A program made the position numbers and the translations under genes. A model generated the notes under the pieces. The model did no database searches. It was not told the origin of the DNA and saw only the letters and a list, made by a program, of their open reading frames with translations. Positions 16,904-26,643 of a DNA stretch of 59,969 bases are shown here, in pieces (the stretch's first letter is position 1; every line of letters begins with the position of its first letter). Source of the DNA: Lachnospiraceae bacterium (GTDB taxonomy: Bacteria; Bacillota; Clostridia; Lachnospirales; Lachnospiraceae); contig JAFSTN010000048.1 of NCBI GenBank assembly GCA_017450485.1, positions 1 through 59,969 on the forward strand, read 5' to 3'.

Positions 16904-17084
16904 GCTACCTCCCGGCCGTCCATGGCTCTTTACTTATTAACAGTGTTGATAAGTTTGGTTGACCGATCCTTCGGTCTGTGTCATCGCTTCTGTAATATAT
17001 ATCGGCAGAAGACAGAAATAGTTAACATAAATTACTCCGTTCTGCGGTCCAAATGCGTAAAAAGATGTCAATAAAGCGTAATAA

Positions 17085-17093
17085 TGGTATAAT
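17085..17093 (+). promoter_or_regulatory. Extended -10 promoter of the GNAT gene (leaderless)
   Basis: TGG-TATAAT (TATAAT at 17088-17093), then seven bases and the ATG at 17101. The expected start coincides with the ATG, as at rffA. It restarts transcription of the second half of the locus after the terminator at 16610. Confidence 0.6.
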
Positions 17094-17100
17094 TCAATCT

Positions 17101-17607
17101 ATGGAATACACAGTAGATGACAAGCTTTCAGTCAGACCGATCACTATGGATGATACGGATCTGATCGTTAAGTGGCGCAATAAACCCAGGATCATGAATA
17201 ATTTTCTCGTGCGTGAGCCTATCACTCATGAGGATCATGTGCACTGGATGCATGAAAAGGTCGAAAACGGTCTGGTCAGGCAGTTCATCATAATGGAACA
17301 TGCCGGCGGAGGTGAGCGGCCTATAGGTAGTGTATATATCCGCGATATCGATATGGATGAGCGCACGGCGGAGTATGGCATCTTCATAGGAGAAGACGAT
17401 GCTCTGGGAAAAGGATACGGTAACAGAATCGTGAACTGGGCTGTTGCATATGCGCGAGATATGGGGATCAGGATGTTTTATTTGCGAGTACTGACAGATA
17501 ATATACCTGCCCTCAGGAGCTATGAGCAGGCCGGATTTAAGCCTGCCCGGATCGAGAAGGATTTTATTGAACATCGGGACCTGATGTATATGGAGATAGA
17601 GTTATGA
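17101..17607 (+). CDS. GNAT-family N-acetyltransferase, probable sugar amine acetyltransferase
   Basis: 168 residues with the GNAT acetyl-CoA loop (GEDDALGKGYGNRIVNW) and C-terminal VLTDNIPALRSYEQAGF. The early LSVRPITMDDTDLIVKWRN resembles acetyltransferases of surface-sugar pathways such as PseH and WecD, which acetylate a 4-amino group of a nucleotide-linked deoxysugar. With RffA in the same locus, a dTDP-Fuc4N substrate is plausible. The start at 17101 follows the TATAAT by seven bases; longer in-frame starts (17053, 17065) lie upstream of that promoter. The stop overlaps the next ATG (ATGA). Confidence 0.8.
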   Translation: MEYTVDDKLSVRPITMDDTDLIVKWRNKPRIMNNFLVREPITHEDHVHWMHEKVENGLVRQFIIMEHAGGGERPIGSVYIRDIDMDERTAEYGIFIGEDDALGKGYGNRIVNWAVAYARDMGIRMFYLRVLTDNIPALRSYEQAGFKPARIEKDFIEHRDLMYMEIEL

Positions 17608-18560
17608 AGCTGATCAGTTTCGTTATACCGTGTTACAGATCCGCATATACGATCACCGGAGTGGTAGATGAGATACGTACCACCATGTCGGGAATGAGTG
17701 ATTATGACTATGAGATAGTACTTGTGAATGATTCATCACCCGATGATACCTTCGAGGTGATCCGACGGCTTGCAGAGGGCGATAAGAGGATCACGGGTAT
17801 CAATCTGGCCAGGAACTTCGGACAGCATGCCGCACTCATGGCCGGCTACGAGCTGACCCGTGGAGATATAGTTGTCAGTCTGGACGATGACGGACAGACA
17901 CCGGCTGACCAGGTAGGCCGTTTGCTGGATGCTATAGAGGCAGGGTCCGATGTTGTGTATGCAAGATATGATCATAAGCAACATTCGGGCTTCAGAAATC
18001 TCGGCAGCAGGCTTAATGATTTCATGACTCGCGTGATGCTGGGCAAGCCGAAGGAACTGTATCTGTCCAGCTACTATGCCGCTCGTCGTTTCGTGATCGA
18101 TGAGATGCTCCGTTACAGGAATTCATATCCCTACGTAATGGGTCTGGTACTCAGATCCACGAACAGGATCACGAATGTGGATGTTGACCACAGGCAGCGT
18201 ACTTCCGGCAGTTCGGGATATACTTTTTCCAAGCTCATAGGGCTGTGGATGAACGGCTTTACCGCATTCTCGGTCAAGCCTCTGCGCATTTCCACCATGG
18301 TCGGACTGTTCAGCGCTTTTCTGGGCGTGATATATATGATCTATACCATAGTCCGCAAATTTCAGAATTCGGGAGCTCCGATGGGCTACCCGACCCTGAT
18401 CTGTGTAGTTCTGTTCATAGGCGGCATGCTCATGGTCATGCTCGGGCTGGTGGGCGAATATGTGGGACGTACCTATATGTCCGTGAATGAGACTCCCCAG
18501 TATGTAGTCAGGGAGGTCGTGGGGCGTGAAGCCGGTAGCATCAGTGATCAAGCCGAATAA
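17604..18560 (+). CDS. GtrB/DPM1-like polyprenyl-phosphate glycosyltransferase (GT2)
   Basis: Makes an undecaprenyl-phosphate monosaccharide from a nucleotide sugar on the inner membrane face. The 318 residues have an N-terminal GT2 domain (FVIPCYRSAY; LVNDSSPDDT; LARNFGQHAAL; SLDDDGQTP with DDD at 94-96), the QRTSGSSGYTFSKLIGLW segment and two C-terminal helices (about 230-252 and 265-290). It is the partner expected for the GtrA protein at 10282 and for the candidate GT-C proteins. Confidence 0.9.
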   Translation: MKLISFVIPCYRSAYTITGVVDEIRTTMSGMSDYDYEIVLVNDSSPDDTFEVIRRLAEGDKRITGINLARNFGQHAALMAGYELTRGDIVVSLDDDGQTPADQVGRLLDAIEAGSDVVYARYDHKQHSGFRNLGSRLNDFMTRVMLGKPKELYLSSYYAARRFVIDEMLRYRNSYPYVMGLVLRSTNRITNVDVDHRQRTSGSSGYTFSKLIGLWMNGFTAFSVKPLRISTMVGLFSAFLGVIYMIYTIVRKFQNSGAPMGYPTLICVVLFIGGMLMVMLGLVGEYVGRTYMSVNETPQYVVREVVGREAGSISDQAE

Positions 18561-20154
18561 ACGCGCAGCCGTAATATCGGTCATTTATGCCGGGGCGTTT
18601 GCATTTGCCATGTTTATCGGGGCAGGGGCTGCCCGTTATGGTGCGCTTACCGTGAACGATCCGGTTTTATGGGTGACCGGGATCATATCTTTTGCGATCG
18701 CCCTGATCGTCGTGTATGCTTTTCTCACACACACCTCCGGTACGATTATTGATGAGAAGCCACAGTCCGAGAGTATATCGTTGTCCCGACCGGGATTGAT
18801 ACGTGATTGGCTGATCATATTTGCATGCTGGCTGCCGGTGTTCCTCGCTGAGTATCCCGGCTTTTTCGTATATGATGCGGTAGATGAGTATACCTCTGTA
18901 GCTACCAGACAGTTCACAACGCATCATCCGCTTATGCATACCCTCCTGCTGGGGGGGAGTGTCCGGGCCGGAGAAGTGTTTTTCGGTGATGCTAATGTGG
19001 GGATAGCGGCGTTTATCCTGGTGCAGATGATCCTGCTGTCCTTTGTTTTTGCGTGGGTGATCTCTCAGATCGGACGCCGGGGATACAGGGTTTTCGCTAT
19101 GGTGTGGTACGGGCTTTTCCCTACGGTGGTCATGTTCGCGCTGTGCTCGGTCAAGGACACTCTCTGCGCGGCAGCGATACTTCTGTCGGTAGTTCTGACG
19201 GTGCGTGTACTGTCTTCGCGGCACATACCGATCGCCGATCTGATATGCCTGGCCATATCGCTTCTCGTTATGATGCTGATGCGTCATAATGCGGTATATG
19301 CATATATCATTTATGCCTGTGCGGCAGGCTCATATCTCGCTGCGGTCACTGCCGGACCTGTGCTTCGTCGTATCACTCCCGCAGTATGCATGGCGGGACT
19401 TCTGTGTGTATATCTGATCATCAGCTCGGCGCTTGCTTATGCATTCGGAGCGGATGACTCGGAGCATCAGGAGATACTGACAGTGCCTATCCAGCAGCTT
19501 GCCAGGACCTGGAGCGTATATTCGGATGAGATGAGCCCGGAGGAGCTTGAGACATTGTATGAGATACTTCCGGAGACGACGCTTACGCACTATACACCGG
19601 AGCTCTCGGATCCCGTGAAGATCGGTTTCAATAATGCCGTATATGAGCAGGATCCGGACAGATACAGGAGACTGTGGATCGAGCTGTTTATTAGACATCC
19701 GCTCAGCTATATAAATGCTTGGCTGGATACCAGTTACGGATATTATTATCCTTATGCCATAGTTAACGTATATGAAGGCCATCAGACATTTACATATACA
19801 TACACGGAGAGCTCATACTTCGGATATGAGGTGGAGTATCCCGGAGTCAGACACAGCCTGATCCCCTTCATAGACAGATTCTACAGGTGGCTGTCCCTGG
19901 ATGATGATATCCAGAGGATACCCGTCATCGCACGCCTCTTTTCCATGGGTGCATTATTTTGGGTTTATGCTTTCGGGATGGCGGTATTTGTTTACAGGCG
20001 TGATCATATGTGCCTGATCGCATATCTGCTGCCGTTGAGCATTTGGGCTACGCTTTTGCTGGGGCCCACTTTTCTGCCGAGATATACGGTATTCTGGTGG
20101 TTTATTCTGCCGTATCTGATATACGGAATTACGACACATAGCACAGAAAGGTAA
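18526..20154 (+). CDS. DUF6020-like multi-pass membrane protein, candidate GT-C glycosyltransferase
   Basis: 542 residues with about a dozen helices and an outer domain near 300-430. The loop after the third helix reads AEYPGFFVYDAVDEYTS followed by TTHHPLMHTLL, an acidic and His-rich motif typical of this group. It starts at a GTG behind GGAGG and overlaps the GtrB gene by 35 bases. Tight coupling to GtrB suggests it uses the Und-P-sugar that GtrB makes. Confidence 0.6.
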   Translation: MKPVASVIKPNKRAAVISVIYAGAFAFAMFIGAGAARYGALTVNDPVLWVTGIISFAIALIVVYAFLTHTSGTIIDEKPQSESISLSRPGLIRDWLIIFACWLPVFLAEYPGFFVYDAVDEYTSVATRQFTTHHPLMHTLLLGGSVRAGEVFFGDANVGIAAFILVQMILLSFVFAWVISQIGRRGYRVFAMVWYGLFPTVVMFALCSVKDTLCAAAILLSVVLTVRVLSSRHIPIADLICLAISLLVMMLMRHNAVYAYIIYACAAGSYLAAVTAGPVLRRITPAVCMAGLLCVYLIISSALAYAFGADDSEHQEILTVPIQQLARTWSVYSDEMSPEELETLYEILPETTLTHYTPELSDPVKIGFNNAVYEQDPDRYRRLWIELFIRHPLSYINAWLDTSYGYYYPYAIVNVYEGHQTFTYTYTESSYFGYEVEYPGVRHSLIPFIDRFYRWLSLDDDIQRIPVIARLFSMGALFWVYAFGMAVFVYRRDHMCLIAYLLPLSIWATLLLGPTFLPRYTVFWWFILPYLIYGITTHSTER

Positions 20155-20163
20155 TTTTCTATC

Positions 20164-22935
20164 ATGAGAAAGATCATAACCCGGGCTCAGGCGATCAAAT
20201 ATGCCATATACTTCATAGCGGCTCTGCTTATCATCAGCATATTCCCGCTCCGATTATTCCATGAAGACATAACGACCGCAGGCAAAGAACATGCGGCCGG
20301 CGCGGTCACCGTAGGAGGAGAGATGAGCGCTCTGCAGCAGTTTACTGCAGAGTATGATCATATCTCATCGATAGGTGTCTATATACAGGGAGACTATTAT
20401 GACGATCAGCTGACCATGAGAGTGTTTAAGCAGGCTAATGCCCAGCTGCTCAGAGAGGTCACGGTCTCCACCGGTAATCTGAAGCGCGTGGATGACAGGA
20501 CATATACTGCCGGCAGCGGGGGAGGATACGCTGATGTCTACATCAACCTGGATACAGAAGTGGGCGAGGGATATTTCTATACGCTGGAAGGGATCACGAC
20601 AGATTTTGAGGTTCTGTTTGAGATGACCGGTAACTCCGGTGCAGCCAATAACGGTCTGATGCAGTACGGCGCCGAGAATAAGGAAGCCTATAATGTGATG
20701 ACACGTTATACCTATACCCAGCCTCTAAGGAAGATACATTCGCTCATTTGGATAGCTGTTGTGGCGGCTTTTGCCGTACTTATGACGTTTGTGCTTAACA
20801 AACTCGAGGAGAAATGCGCACCTCTGAATACCCTGTGCACGATCCAGTGGATCCTCAGGATCATCTGTAATCCGCTGATCGTAGCCGCTGCCGCAGTAGC
20901 GATCATATACATAGGACCGCTGCATATTTTCAGCATATATATATCGGATATAGTGGTCATGATACTCGGCGTGCTGATCATCGCCGGACTGCTTCTGTAT
21001 GCGGTCAATCGCGAGTATGGGACGGATGCGGAAGCTGCAGTACCGGGCAGTCAGGCCGGACGGATGCAGAGTACCTCCCCGACAGCCGCGGCAGTCCGGG
21101 TGAGAGATATACTCCAGTCTCTGTGCATAGCACTGGCATTGTGGGCCTGTGTTGAGTATATGAATTCCCTGTATGAGGTATTCCATGATATAGCATGGAG
21201 AAAGATGGCATTCTTTCTGGGCCTGGGTGTGATAGTGACATTTACATTCACCGAGCTGATCAACTGGTACAATGCGGTGATGCTGGTTGGCGGAATAGTC
21301 GCTGCGAGACTGTATTATGTGCATAACCTGCCGGATATGGTAGATGAATATCATGTCGAGGCTATGATGTGGACATGCAGGCTCATGCCCGTTTTGCTCA
21401 TTCTGGCGGCTCATTTCATCAGGTGTCTGGTGACAACCGTCAGGGATAAGCATAACCCGTTGAAGATCATCAGCTGGCCTTATACGGTCATATCCATAGC
21501 CCTGGCGACAGGCATGATAATCAGGAGACATCTCGAGTACTGGCCCATCCTGATGACAGTCATTGCCGGAGTATACGCTTTCAGATTCCTGTTCTGGGAG
21601 AACCGTGACCGGATGTTGACCAATATACTGAACGGTATCCTGTTCCATTTCGCGGGATGCGTGATCTTCTGTCTGATGCACAGACCCTATACCTCCGCCG
21701 TGTATGTCAGATATCCTCTTGTTTTCCATACCGTGACTGTGACGGCCGAATACATGGCGCTGGTGATGTGTGCGGCGCTGGTCAAGCTGTTTGCGAAGTA
21801 TAACCGCGTGCGTACCTGGAGCAAATGCACGGGCGAAATGTGCATACTCGGAGTCGTAACGGTATACATGCTGTTTACGATGTCCAGAACGGCTATGATA
21901 GGAGTGGTAGCCATGGGGATTGTTTTGTGGGTTGCATATTCGTTCAAAGCAGGCCGCTTCGGTCGTATCGGATCCATGCTTGCACTGGCCGGACTTGTGA
22001 TTGCTTCAACTGCGGTATTTCTCCCTCCGGTATTTACCGCACAGAGAATACTTCCCGCAGTCATCGGTGAGCCGAGGATCATGGAGATAGAAGTGTATCC
22101 GCAGAATGTATTGGTGAGTGCGGACTGGGGCAGTGAGGATTATATTACTTTCAGCAGACTGACCAAGGCTTTCTGCAGCAAGATGTTCGGAATGAACGAA
22201 GACCGGATCCGTTTGGACAGATATACGATATACGGCAGGAGGACCGATGTATATATTGATTGGACAGAGCTGTATGACTTAAGCAGCGAAGAGAAGCCCG
22301 GCCCGGCAGCTATGCCCGGTGACGAATCTGTTGGGATAGCGGCACCCGGAATCATGCTCACAGGAGAACAGGCGTCTGCCTTGCTTAAAAAGGGTGACGG
22401 TTTCGTACCTCCGCGTGAATGGTCTCTGGACGAGGAAACTCCCGAAGAATGGTGGGATGAGGATTATTGGTTCTATGATACCGAGACACAGGACTGGGTA
22501 TTTGAGATATGGAGAGTAGAAGAGGAGCATAACCGTGACATATCAAACGGCAGAATGGAGATCTTCAGGTCGTATTTCGAGCAGCTCACACCCGAAGGAC
22601 ATGATGAAATGGGGGCTGTACTTCCCAATGGTGAGATAGCCATGCATGCCCATAACAATTATTTGCAGGTGGCCTTTGACGGTGGTATCATTATAGGGAT
22701 AATGTTTACAATCTGGTGCGTTTGCACCTGTGTTCAGGCACTTATGGTATTCCTGCGTCTGAGAAGGAGAGATCCTTCCGCCGGAATAGTACTGGCAGTG
22801 TCTGTTGCTTATGCAGTTTGCGGGCTTACGGAGTGGATATCGCATCCATGCAATCCCTTCGGATTGATCATGCTGATACTGGTAGTTCCGATGGCTCTGT
22901 ACAGATACGGACAAAAGGCTGATGAAACCCTTTAA
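20164..22935 (+). CDS. Very large Wzy/WaaL-like O-antigen polymerase or ligase
   Basis: 923 residues, about twice the usual family size. After the first helix there is an extracellular beta-rich domain (about 35-190), then a block of some ten helices, a second outer region (about 625-830) rich in Asp/Glu/Trp, and two or three final helices. The second outer loop ends with HAHNNYLQVAFDGG, the HNxYLQ signature of the Wzy_C/O-antigen ligase family, where it forms part of the active site. It would polymerise or ligate glycan delivered by the flippase. Located between a GT-C candidate and the CapD gene. Confidence 0.75.
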   Translation: MRKIITRAQAIKYAIYFIAALLIISIFPLRLFHEDITTAGKEHAAGAVTVGGEMSALQQFTAEYDHISSIGVYIQGDYYDDQLTMRVFKQANAQLLREVTVSTGNLKRVDDRTYTAGSGGGYADVYINLDTEVGEGYFYTLEGITTDFEVLFEMTGNSGAANNGLMQYGAENKEAYNVMTRYTYTQPLRKIHSLIWIAVVAAFAVLMTFVLNKLEEKCAPLNTLCTIQWILRIICNPLIVAAAAVAIIYIGPLHIFSIYISDIVVMILGVLIIAGLLLYAVNREYGTDAEAAVPGSQAGRMQSTSPTAAAVRVRDILQSLCIALALWACVEYMNSLYEVFHDIAWRKMAFFLGLGVIVTFTFTELINWYNAVMLVGGIVAARLYYVHNLPDMVDEYHVEAMMWTCRLMPVLLILAAHFIRCLVTTVRDKHNPLKIISWPYTVISIALATGMIIRRHLEYWPILMTVIAGVYAFRFLFWENRDRMLTNILNGILFHFAGCVIFCLMHRPYTSAVYVRYPLVFHTVTVTAEYMALVMCAALVKLFAKYNRVRTWSKCTGEMCILGVVTVYMLFTMSRTAMIGVVAMGIVLWVAYSFKAGRFGRIGSMLALAGLVIASTAVFLPPVFTAQRILPAVIGEPRIMEIEVYPQNVLVSADWGSEDYITFSRLTKAFCSKMFGMNEDRIRLDRYTIYGRRTDVYIDWTELYDLSSEEKPGPAAMPGDESVGIAAPGIMLTGEQASALLKKGDGFVPPREWSLDEETPEEWWDEDYWFYDTETQDWVFEIWRVEEEHNRDISNGRMEIFRSYFEQLTPEGHDEMGAVLPNGEIAMHAHNNYLQVAFDGGIIIGIMFTIWCVCTCVQALMVFLRLRRRDPSAGIVLAVSVAYAVCGLTEWISHPCNPFGLIMLILVVPMALYRYGQKADETL

Positions 22936-24778
22936 TTTCAAGATATTATACAGACGGACAGCGCTGGTGATATATGATATCATCAGCATTGTTGCGTCTT
23001 CGGTTCTGGCCATTCTGATCAGATTCGAGTTCAGCTACGGCGTGATCCCGGATCAGTTCAGAACCCCCATAGAGCGTTTTCTTCCGCTCAATGTTCTGAT
23101 CACGCTTCTCCTGTTCTACATATTCAGGCTCTACAGTTCGCTGTGGGCTTATGCCGGAGAGGCTGAGCTGCAGTCCATAGTGATATCCTGTTTCCTTTCG
23201 GGTGTTGTGAATCTGATAGGTCTCCAGTTCTTCAGGGTAGGCAGTCAGGCAGTTCCGAAGAGCTATTATTTCCTGTATGTTTTCGTGCTGATAGCGTTCA
23301 TGTTCGTCAGCCGTTTCTCATATCGTTTCCTGCGTAATCTGAAGCACAGGAAGAATAACAGCAAGAATGACATAGCCGTTATGGTGGTCGGTGCAGGTGA
23401 GGCCGCAAATGTGATCATCAAGGAGATCATCAATTCCAATTTCTCCACGATGAAGATCAAGTGCATCATAGATGATGACAAAGGAAAATGGGGCAAGTAT
23501 ATCCAGGGTATCCGTGTTGTAGGCGGTCGCGACAAGATACTTGAATGCGCCGACACATACGATATCGACGAGATCATCGTAGCGGTTCCTTCCATTTCCA
23601 GAAGCCAGCTGAGAGAGATACTCGAGATATGCAAGGAGACGGAGTGTAAGATCCAGTCCCTGCCCGGCATGTACCAGATAGTGAACGGAGATGTATCGGT
23701 CTCCAAGCTGCGCGATATAGAGATCGAGGATCTGCTCGGACGCGATCCCGTGGAGATAGATCTGGATTCGATACTCGGATATGTTCAGAATCAGGTGGTA
23801 CTCGTCACCGGAGCCGGCGGATCCATAGGATCGGAGCTGTGCAGACAGATAGCCACTCACAAGCCGGCTCGTCTGGTCATGGTGGATATATACGAGAACA
23901 GTGTATACGAGATCCAGCAGGAGCTGATGCTCAATCATCCGGAGCTTGATATGGTCGTGCTCATAGCCAGCATACGAAATGCGAACCGTATGAACTGGAT
24001 ATTCGATAAGTATCATCCTTCGATCGTATATCATGCCGCAGCACATAAGCATGTACCGTTGATGGAGGACAGCCCGGGAGAAGCGATCAAGAATAACGTA
24101 TTCGGCACGTTCAATGTGGCTCAGGCAGCCGCTATGAGCGGAGCGCGAAGATTCGTAATGATCAGCACGGACAAAGCGGTGAATCCGACCAATATAATGG
24201 GGGCCTCCAAGCGTATCTGTGAGATGATCATACAGACTTTCAATACCAAATATGACACGGAGTTTGTGGCTGTGCGTTTCGGCAACGTGCTGGGCTCCAA
24301 CGGTTCGGTCATCCCGCTTTTCCGTAAGCAGATAGCCGAGGGCGGACCGGTTACCGTGACCCATCCGGATATCATCAGATACTTCATGACCATCCCTGAG
24401 GCCGTATCGCTTGTGCTTCAGGCAGGTGCATATGCGCGAGGGGGAGAGATATTCGTGCTCGATATGGGGGAGCCGGTCAAGATACTGGAACTGGCCGAGA
24501 ATCTGATCAGGCTCTCGGGATATAAACCTTATGATGAGATACAGATCAAGTTCACCGGATTGCGGCCGGGTGAAAAGCTCTATGAGGAGATGCTGATGGA
24601 TGAAGAGGGCATGCAGGAGACTGCGAATTCGATGATCCATATCGGCAGACCTCTGGAGATCAACGACGAGACCTTCTTCGAGGAACTCAGGCAACTGCGG
24701 GAATCGAGTGAGGTCGAGGATCAGGATATCAGACCTCTGGTCAAGGCTATAGTACCTACCTATACGTACAGGAGTTAA
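22922..24778 (+). CDS. CapD/PglF-type UDP-GlcNAc 4,6-dehydratase, membrane-bound
   Basis: 618 residues with four N-terminal helices (about 10-125), a first nucleotide-binding domain (VVGAGEAANV, ~155) and the catalytic domain (VTGAGGSIGSELCRQ, ~293). The site carries STDKAVNPTNIMGASKR, where Met replaces the Tyr of ordinary SDR enzymes, as in PglF, WbpM and CapD. It converts UDP-GlcNAc to a 4-keto-6-deoxy intermediate for bacillosamine- or QuiNAc/FucNAc-type sugars. It overlaps the preceding gene by 14 bases. Confidence 0.92.
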   Translation: MKPFNFKILYRRTALVIYDIISIVASSVLAILIRFEFSYGVIPDQFRTPIERFLPLNVLITLLLFYIFRLYSSLWAYAGEAELQSIVISCFLSGVVNLIGLQFFRVGSQAVPKSYYFLYVFVLIAFMFVSRFSYRFLRNLKHRKNNSKNDIAVMVVGAGEAANVIIKEIINSNFSTMKIKCIIDDDKGKWGKYIQGIRVVGGRDKILECADTYDIDEIIVAVPSISRSQLREILEICKETECKIQSLPGMYQIVNGDVSVSKLRDIEIEDLLGRDPVEIDLDSILGYVQNQVVLVTGAGGSIGSELCRQIATHKPARLVMVDIYENSVYEIQQELMLNHPELDMVVLIASIRNANRMNWIFDKYHPSIVYHAAAHKHVPLMEDSPGEAIKNNVFGTFNVAQAAAMSGARRFVMISTDKAVNPTNIMGASKRICEMIIQTFNTKYDTEFVAVRFGNVLGSNGSVIPLFRKQIAEGGPVTVTHPDIIRYFMTIPEAVSLVLQAGAYARGGEIFVLDMGEPVKILELAENLIRLSGYKPYDEIQIKFTGLRPGEKLYEEMLMDEEGMQETANSMIHIGRPLEINDETFFEELRQLRESSEVEDQDIRPLVKAIVPTYTYRS

Positions 24779-24781
24779 TAT

Positions 24782-25507
24782 ATGAATCCCTGCGATAATC
24801 CCATGACAGGTAAAAGGGTAGTGTTCGTAGAGAACAGCTCGGATCCGGTAAATGCCGACGGGCTGTGCGGACATCTGGAAGCTGTAGGCGATTCAGACTA
24901 TACCCCGGGGTTCTATGAGAAATGTATCAAGCGTTTGATCGATATTATCCTGTCCGGGCTGGGTTTGATCATTTTGTCCCCGGTGTTCCTGGGATTTGTG
25001 ATCGCTATCAAGATCGATGATCCCGGTCCCGTTATTTTCTCGCAAAAGAGGATAGGCAGGGACAAGACATATTTTAAGCTCCACAAATTCAGATCAATGA
25101 AAATGTGTACGCCGCATGAAGTGCCTACGCATATGCTGGATAATCCCGAGCAGTACATCACACGTGTGGGCAGATTTATGAGACTCCACAGCATTGATGA
25201 GCTGCCTCAGATATGGGATATCTTTATCGGCAAAATGTCCGTGATAGGTCCCAGACCCGCGTTGTGGAATCAGGATGTGCTGGTCGCTGAGAGAGATAAA
25301 TACGGAGCAAATGACGTGAAGCCCGGACTTACCGGATGGGCTCAGATCAATGGAAGGGATGAACTTGAGATCCCCGATAAGGCACGACTGGACGGAGAAT
25401 ATGTAAGTAAACTGAGCTTCCGCTTTGACGTCAGATGTTTCATCGGTACGATATTCTCGGTAGCGAGAAGCGAAGGAGTAGTTGAGGGTGGAACCGGTAA
25501 CCGATAA
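24782..25507 (+). CDS. Small phosphoglycosyl transferase (PglC-like sugar transferase)
   Basis: Transfers a sugar-1-phosphate to undecaprenyl phosphate, starting glycan assembly. The 241 residues have a ~40-residue cytoplasmic lead, one membrane/re-entrant helix (about 58-82) and the catalytic core: IFSQKRIGRDKTYFKLHKFRS, the Asp-Glu pair in SIDELPQIWD, GPRPAL and KPGLTGWAQINGR. It is only the monotopic core, without the four extra helices of WbaP-type enzymes. The pairing with the PglF-type gene upstream mirrors general glycosylation (pgl) systems. The stop lies inside the next gene. Confidence 0.9.
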   Translation: MNPCDNPMTGKRVVFVENSSDPVNADGLCGHLEAVGDSDYTPGFYEKCIKRLIDIILSGLGLIILSPVFLGFVIAIKIDDPGPVIFSQKRIGRDKTYFKLHKFRSMKMCTPHEVPTHMLDNPEQYITRVGRFMRLHSIDELPQIWDIFIGKMSVIGPRPALWNQDVLVAERDKYGANDVKPGLTGWAQINGRDELEIPDKARLDGEYVSKLSFRFDVRCFIGTIFSVARSEGVVEGGTGNR

Positions 25508-26618
25508 TAAAACGATAGTGGTCATGTCGAGCCATACTCCGTCCCTGTTCTGGTTCAGGATGGATATGATGCTGGAGTTTATACGCAGGGGATACTCGGT
25601 ATATGCGTTCGGCAATGAAGAAGAATCCAAGTGGGCCGCTACATTTCGTGATAAGGGTATCACATATGAGCAGATCCCGGTTCGACGGAATGGCTTAAAT
25701 CCTTTGCAGGATAAGAAAACCATGGATTCGATCACGGAAAAACTTAAACGGATCAGGCCCGATAAGATATTTACCTATCAGGCCAAAACCGTTATCTATG
25801 GTTCCATGGCAGCGCGTAAAGCGGGAATCTCCGATTGCTATCCTTTGATAGCCGGTATGGGTGCCGTATTCATCAATAACGACATCAAGTCCCGGCTGAT
25901 ACGGGTGGTCATGACCGCTCTGTACCGGATCGGAATGAAAAAGTGCCCGTTGGTCTTTTTCCAGAACGACGATGATTTAAGGATATTCCGTGAAAACGGG
26001 ATAATCAGAAATCAGAAGATCGCAATGATCAACGGCTCCGGTGTGAACACAGAGAAGTTTACGATGATGCCGCTGCCCGGGACTCCTGCTTTCCTTTGCA
26101 TATGCAGGCTGATCGCCGTAAAGGGTATATATGAATATCTTGAGGCTTGCAGACGGATCAAAGCAGAGTATCCGAATGTCAGATGTCTGCTGGTAGGGCC
26201 GTATGATACCAACCCGTCGGCGCTTAAACCCGAAGATCTGGAGCCTTATATCAGCGACGGCGTGATCGAATACTTTGGAGAACAGGAAGATGTCAGACCT
26301 TATATCGGGCAGTCGAGCGTGTATATCCTTCCCGCATACAGAGAGGGTACACCGAAGACCAATCTGGAAGCGATGGCCTGCGGACGTGCCGTGATCACCA
26401 CAGATGCCCCCGGTTGCAGAGAGACCGTGGTCGACGGAGAAAATGGCTTCCTTGTTCCTGTTAAGGATGTGAACTCAATATATGAGAAGATGAAGTATTT
26501 CGTCGAAAATCCCGATGTGATCGAGACCATGGGACGTAAGGGACGTCAGATGGTTGAAGACAGATTTGATGTAAATAGGGTTAATGCGGAGATATGCAAA
26601 GCAATGCAGCTTAATTAA
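25488..26618 (+). CDS. GT4-family glycosyltransferase
   Basis: 376 residues with a GT-B fold. The N-terminal domain begins TIVVMSSHTPSLFWFRMDMM, which fits the PglA-like group that adds the second sugar to a lipid-linked acetamido sugar. The C-terminal GT4 landmarks are CRLIAVKGIYEYLEA and the E-x7-E motif in REGTPKTNLEAMACG. The GTG at 25488 is chosen because AAGGAG lies nine bases upstream; a TTG at 25482 is too close. It overlaps the sugar transferase by 20 bases. Confidence 0.88.
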   Translation: MEPVTDNKTIVVMSSHTPSLFWFRMDMMLEFIRRGYSVYAFGNEEESKWAATFRDKGITYEQIPVRRNGLNPLQDKKTMDSITEKLKRIRPDKIFTYQAKTVIYGSMAARKAGISDCYPLIAGMGAVFINNDIKSRLIRVVMTALYRIGMKKCPLVFFQNDDDLRIFRENGIIRNQKIAMINGSGVNTEKFTMMPLPGTPAFLCICRLIAVKGIYEYLEACRRIKAEYPNVRCLLVGPYDTNPSALKPEDLEPYISDGVIEYFGEQEDVRPYIGQSSVYILPAYREGTPKTNLEAMACGRAVITTDAPGCRETVVDGENGFLVPVKDVNSIYEKMKYFVENPDVIETMGRKGRQMVEDRFDVNRVNAEICKAMQLN

Positions 26619-26643
26619 TTCAATATAGAAACGGAGAGATATT

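Noticed and set aside
16646-17074. Plus-strand open frame of 142 codons after the terminator
   Set aside because: Its translation is Ser/Phe/Leu/Cys-rich without a family resemblance, it has no ribosome binding site and it overlaps the better supported minus-strand gene and the GNAT promoter.
23318-24874. Long minus-strand open frame opposite the CapD gene (518 codons), and similar ones at 7237-8739, 12444-13697 and 20725-21729
   Set aside because: They mirror strongly coding plus-strand genes, have no ribosome binding sites and give His/Arg/Tyr-rich translations without any recognisable family.
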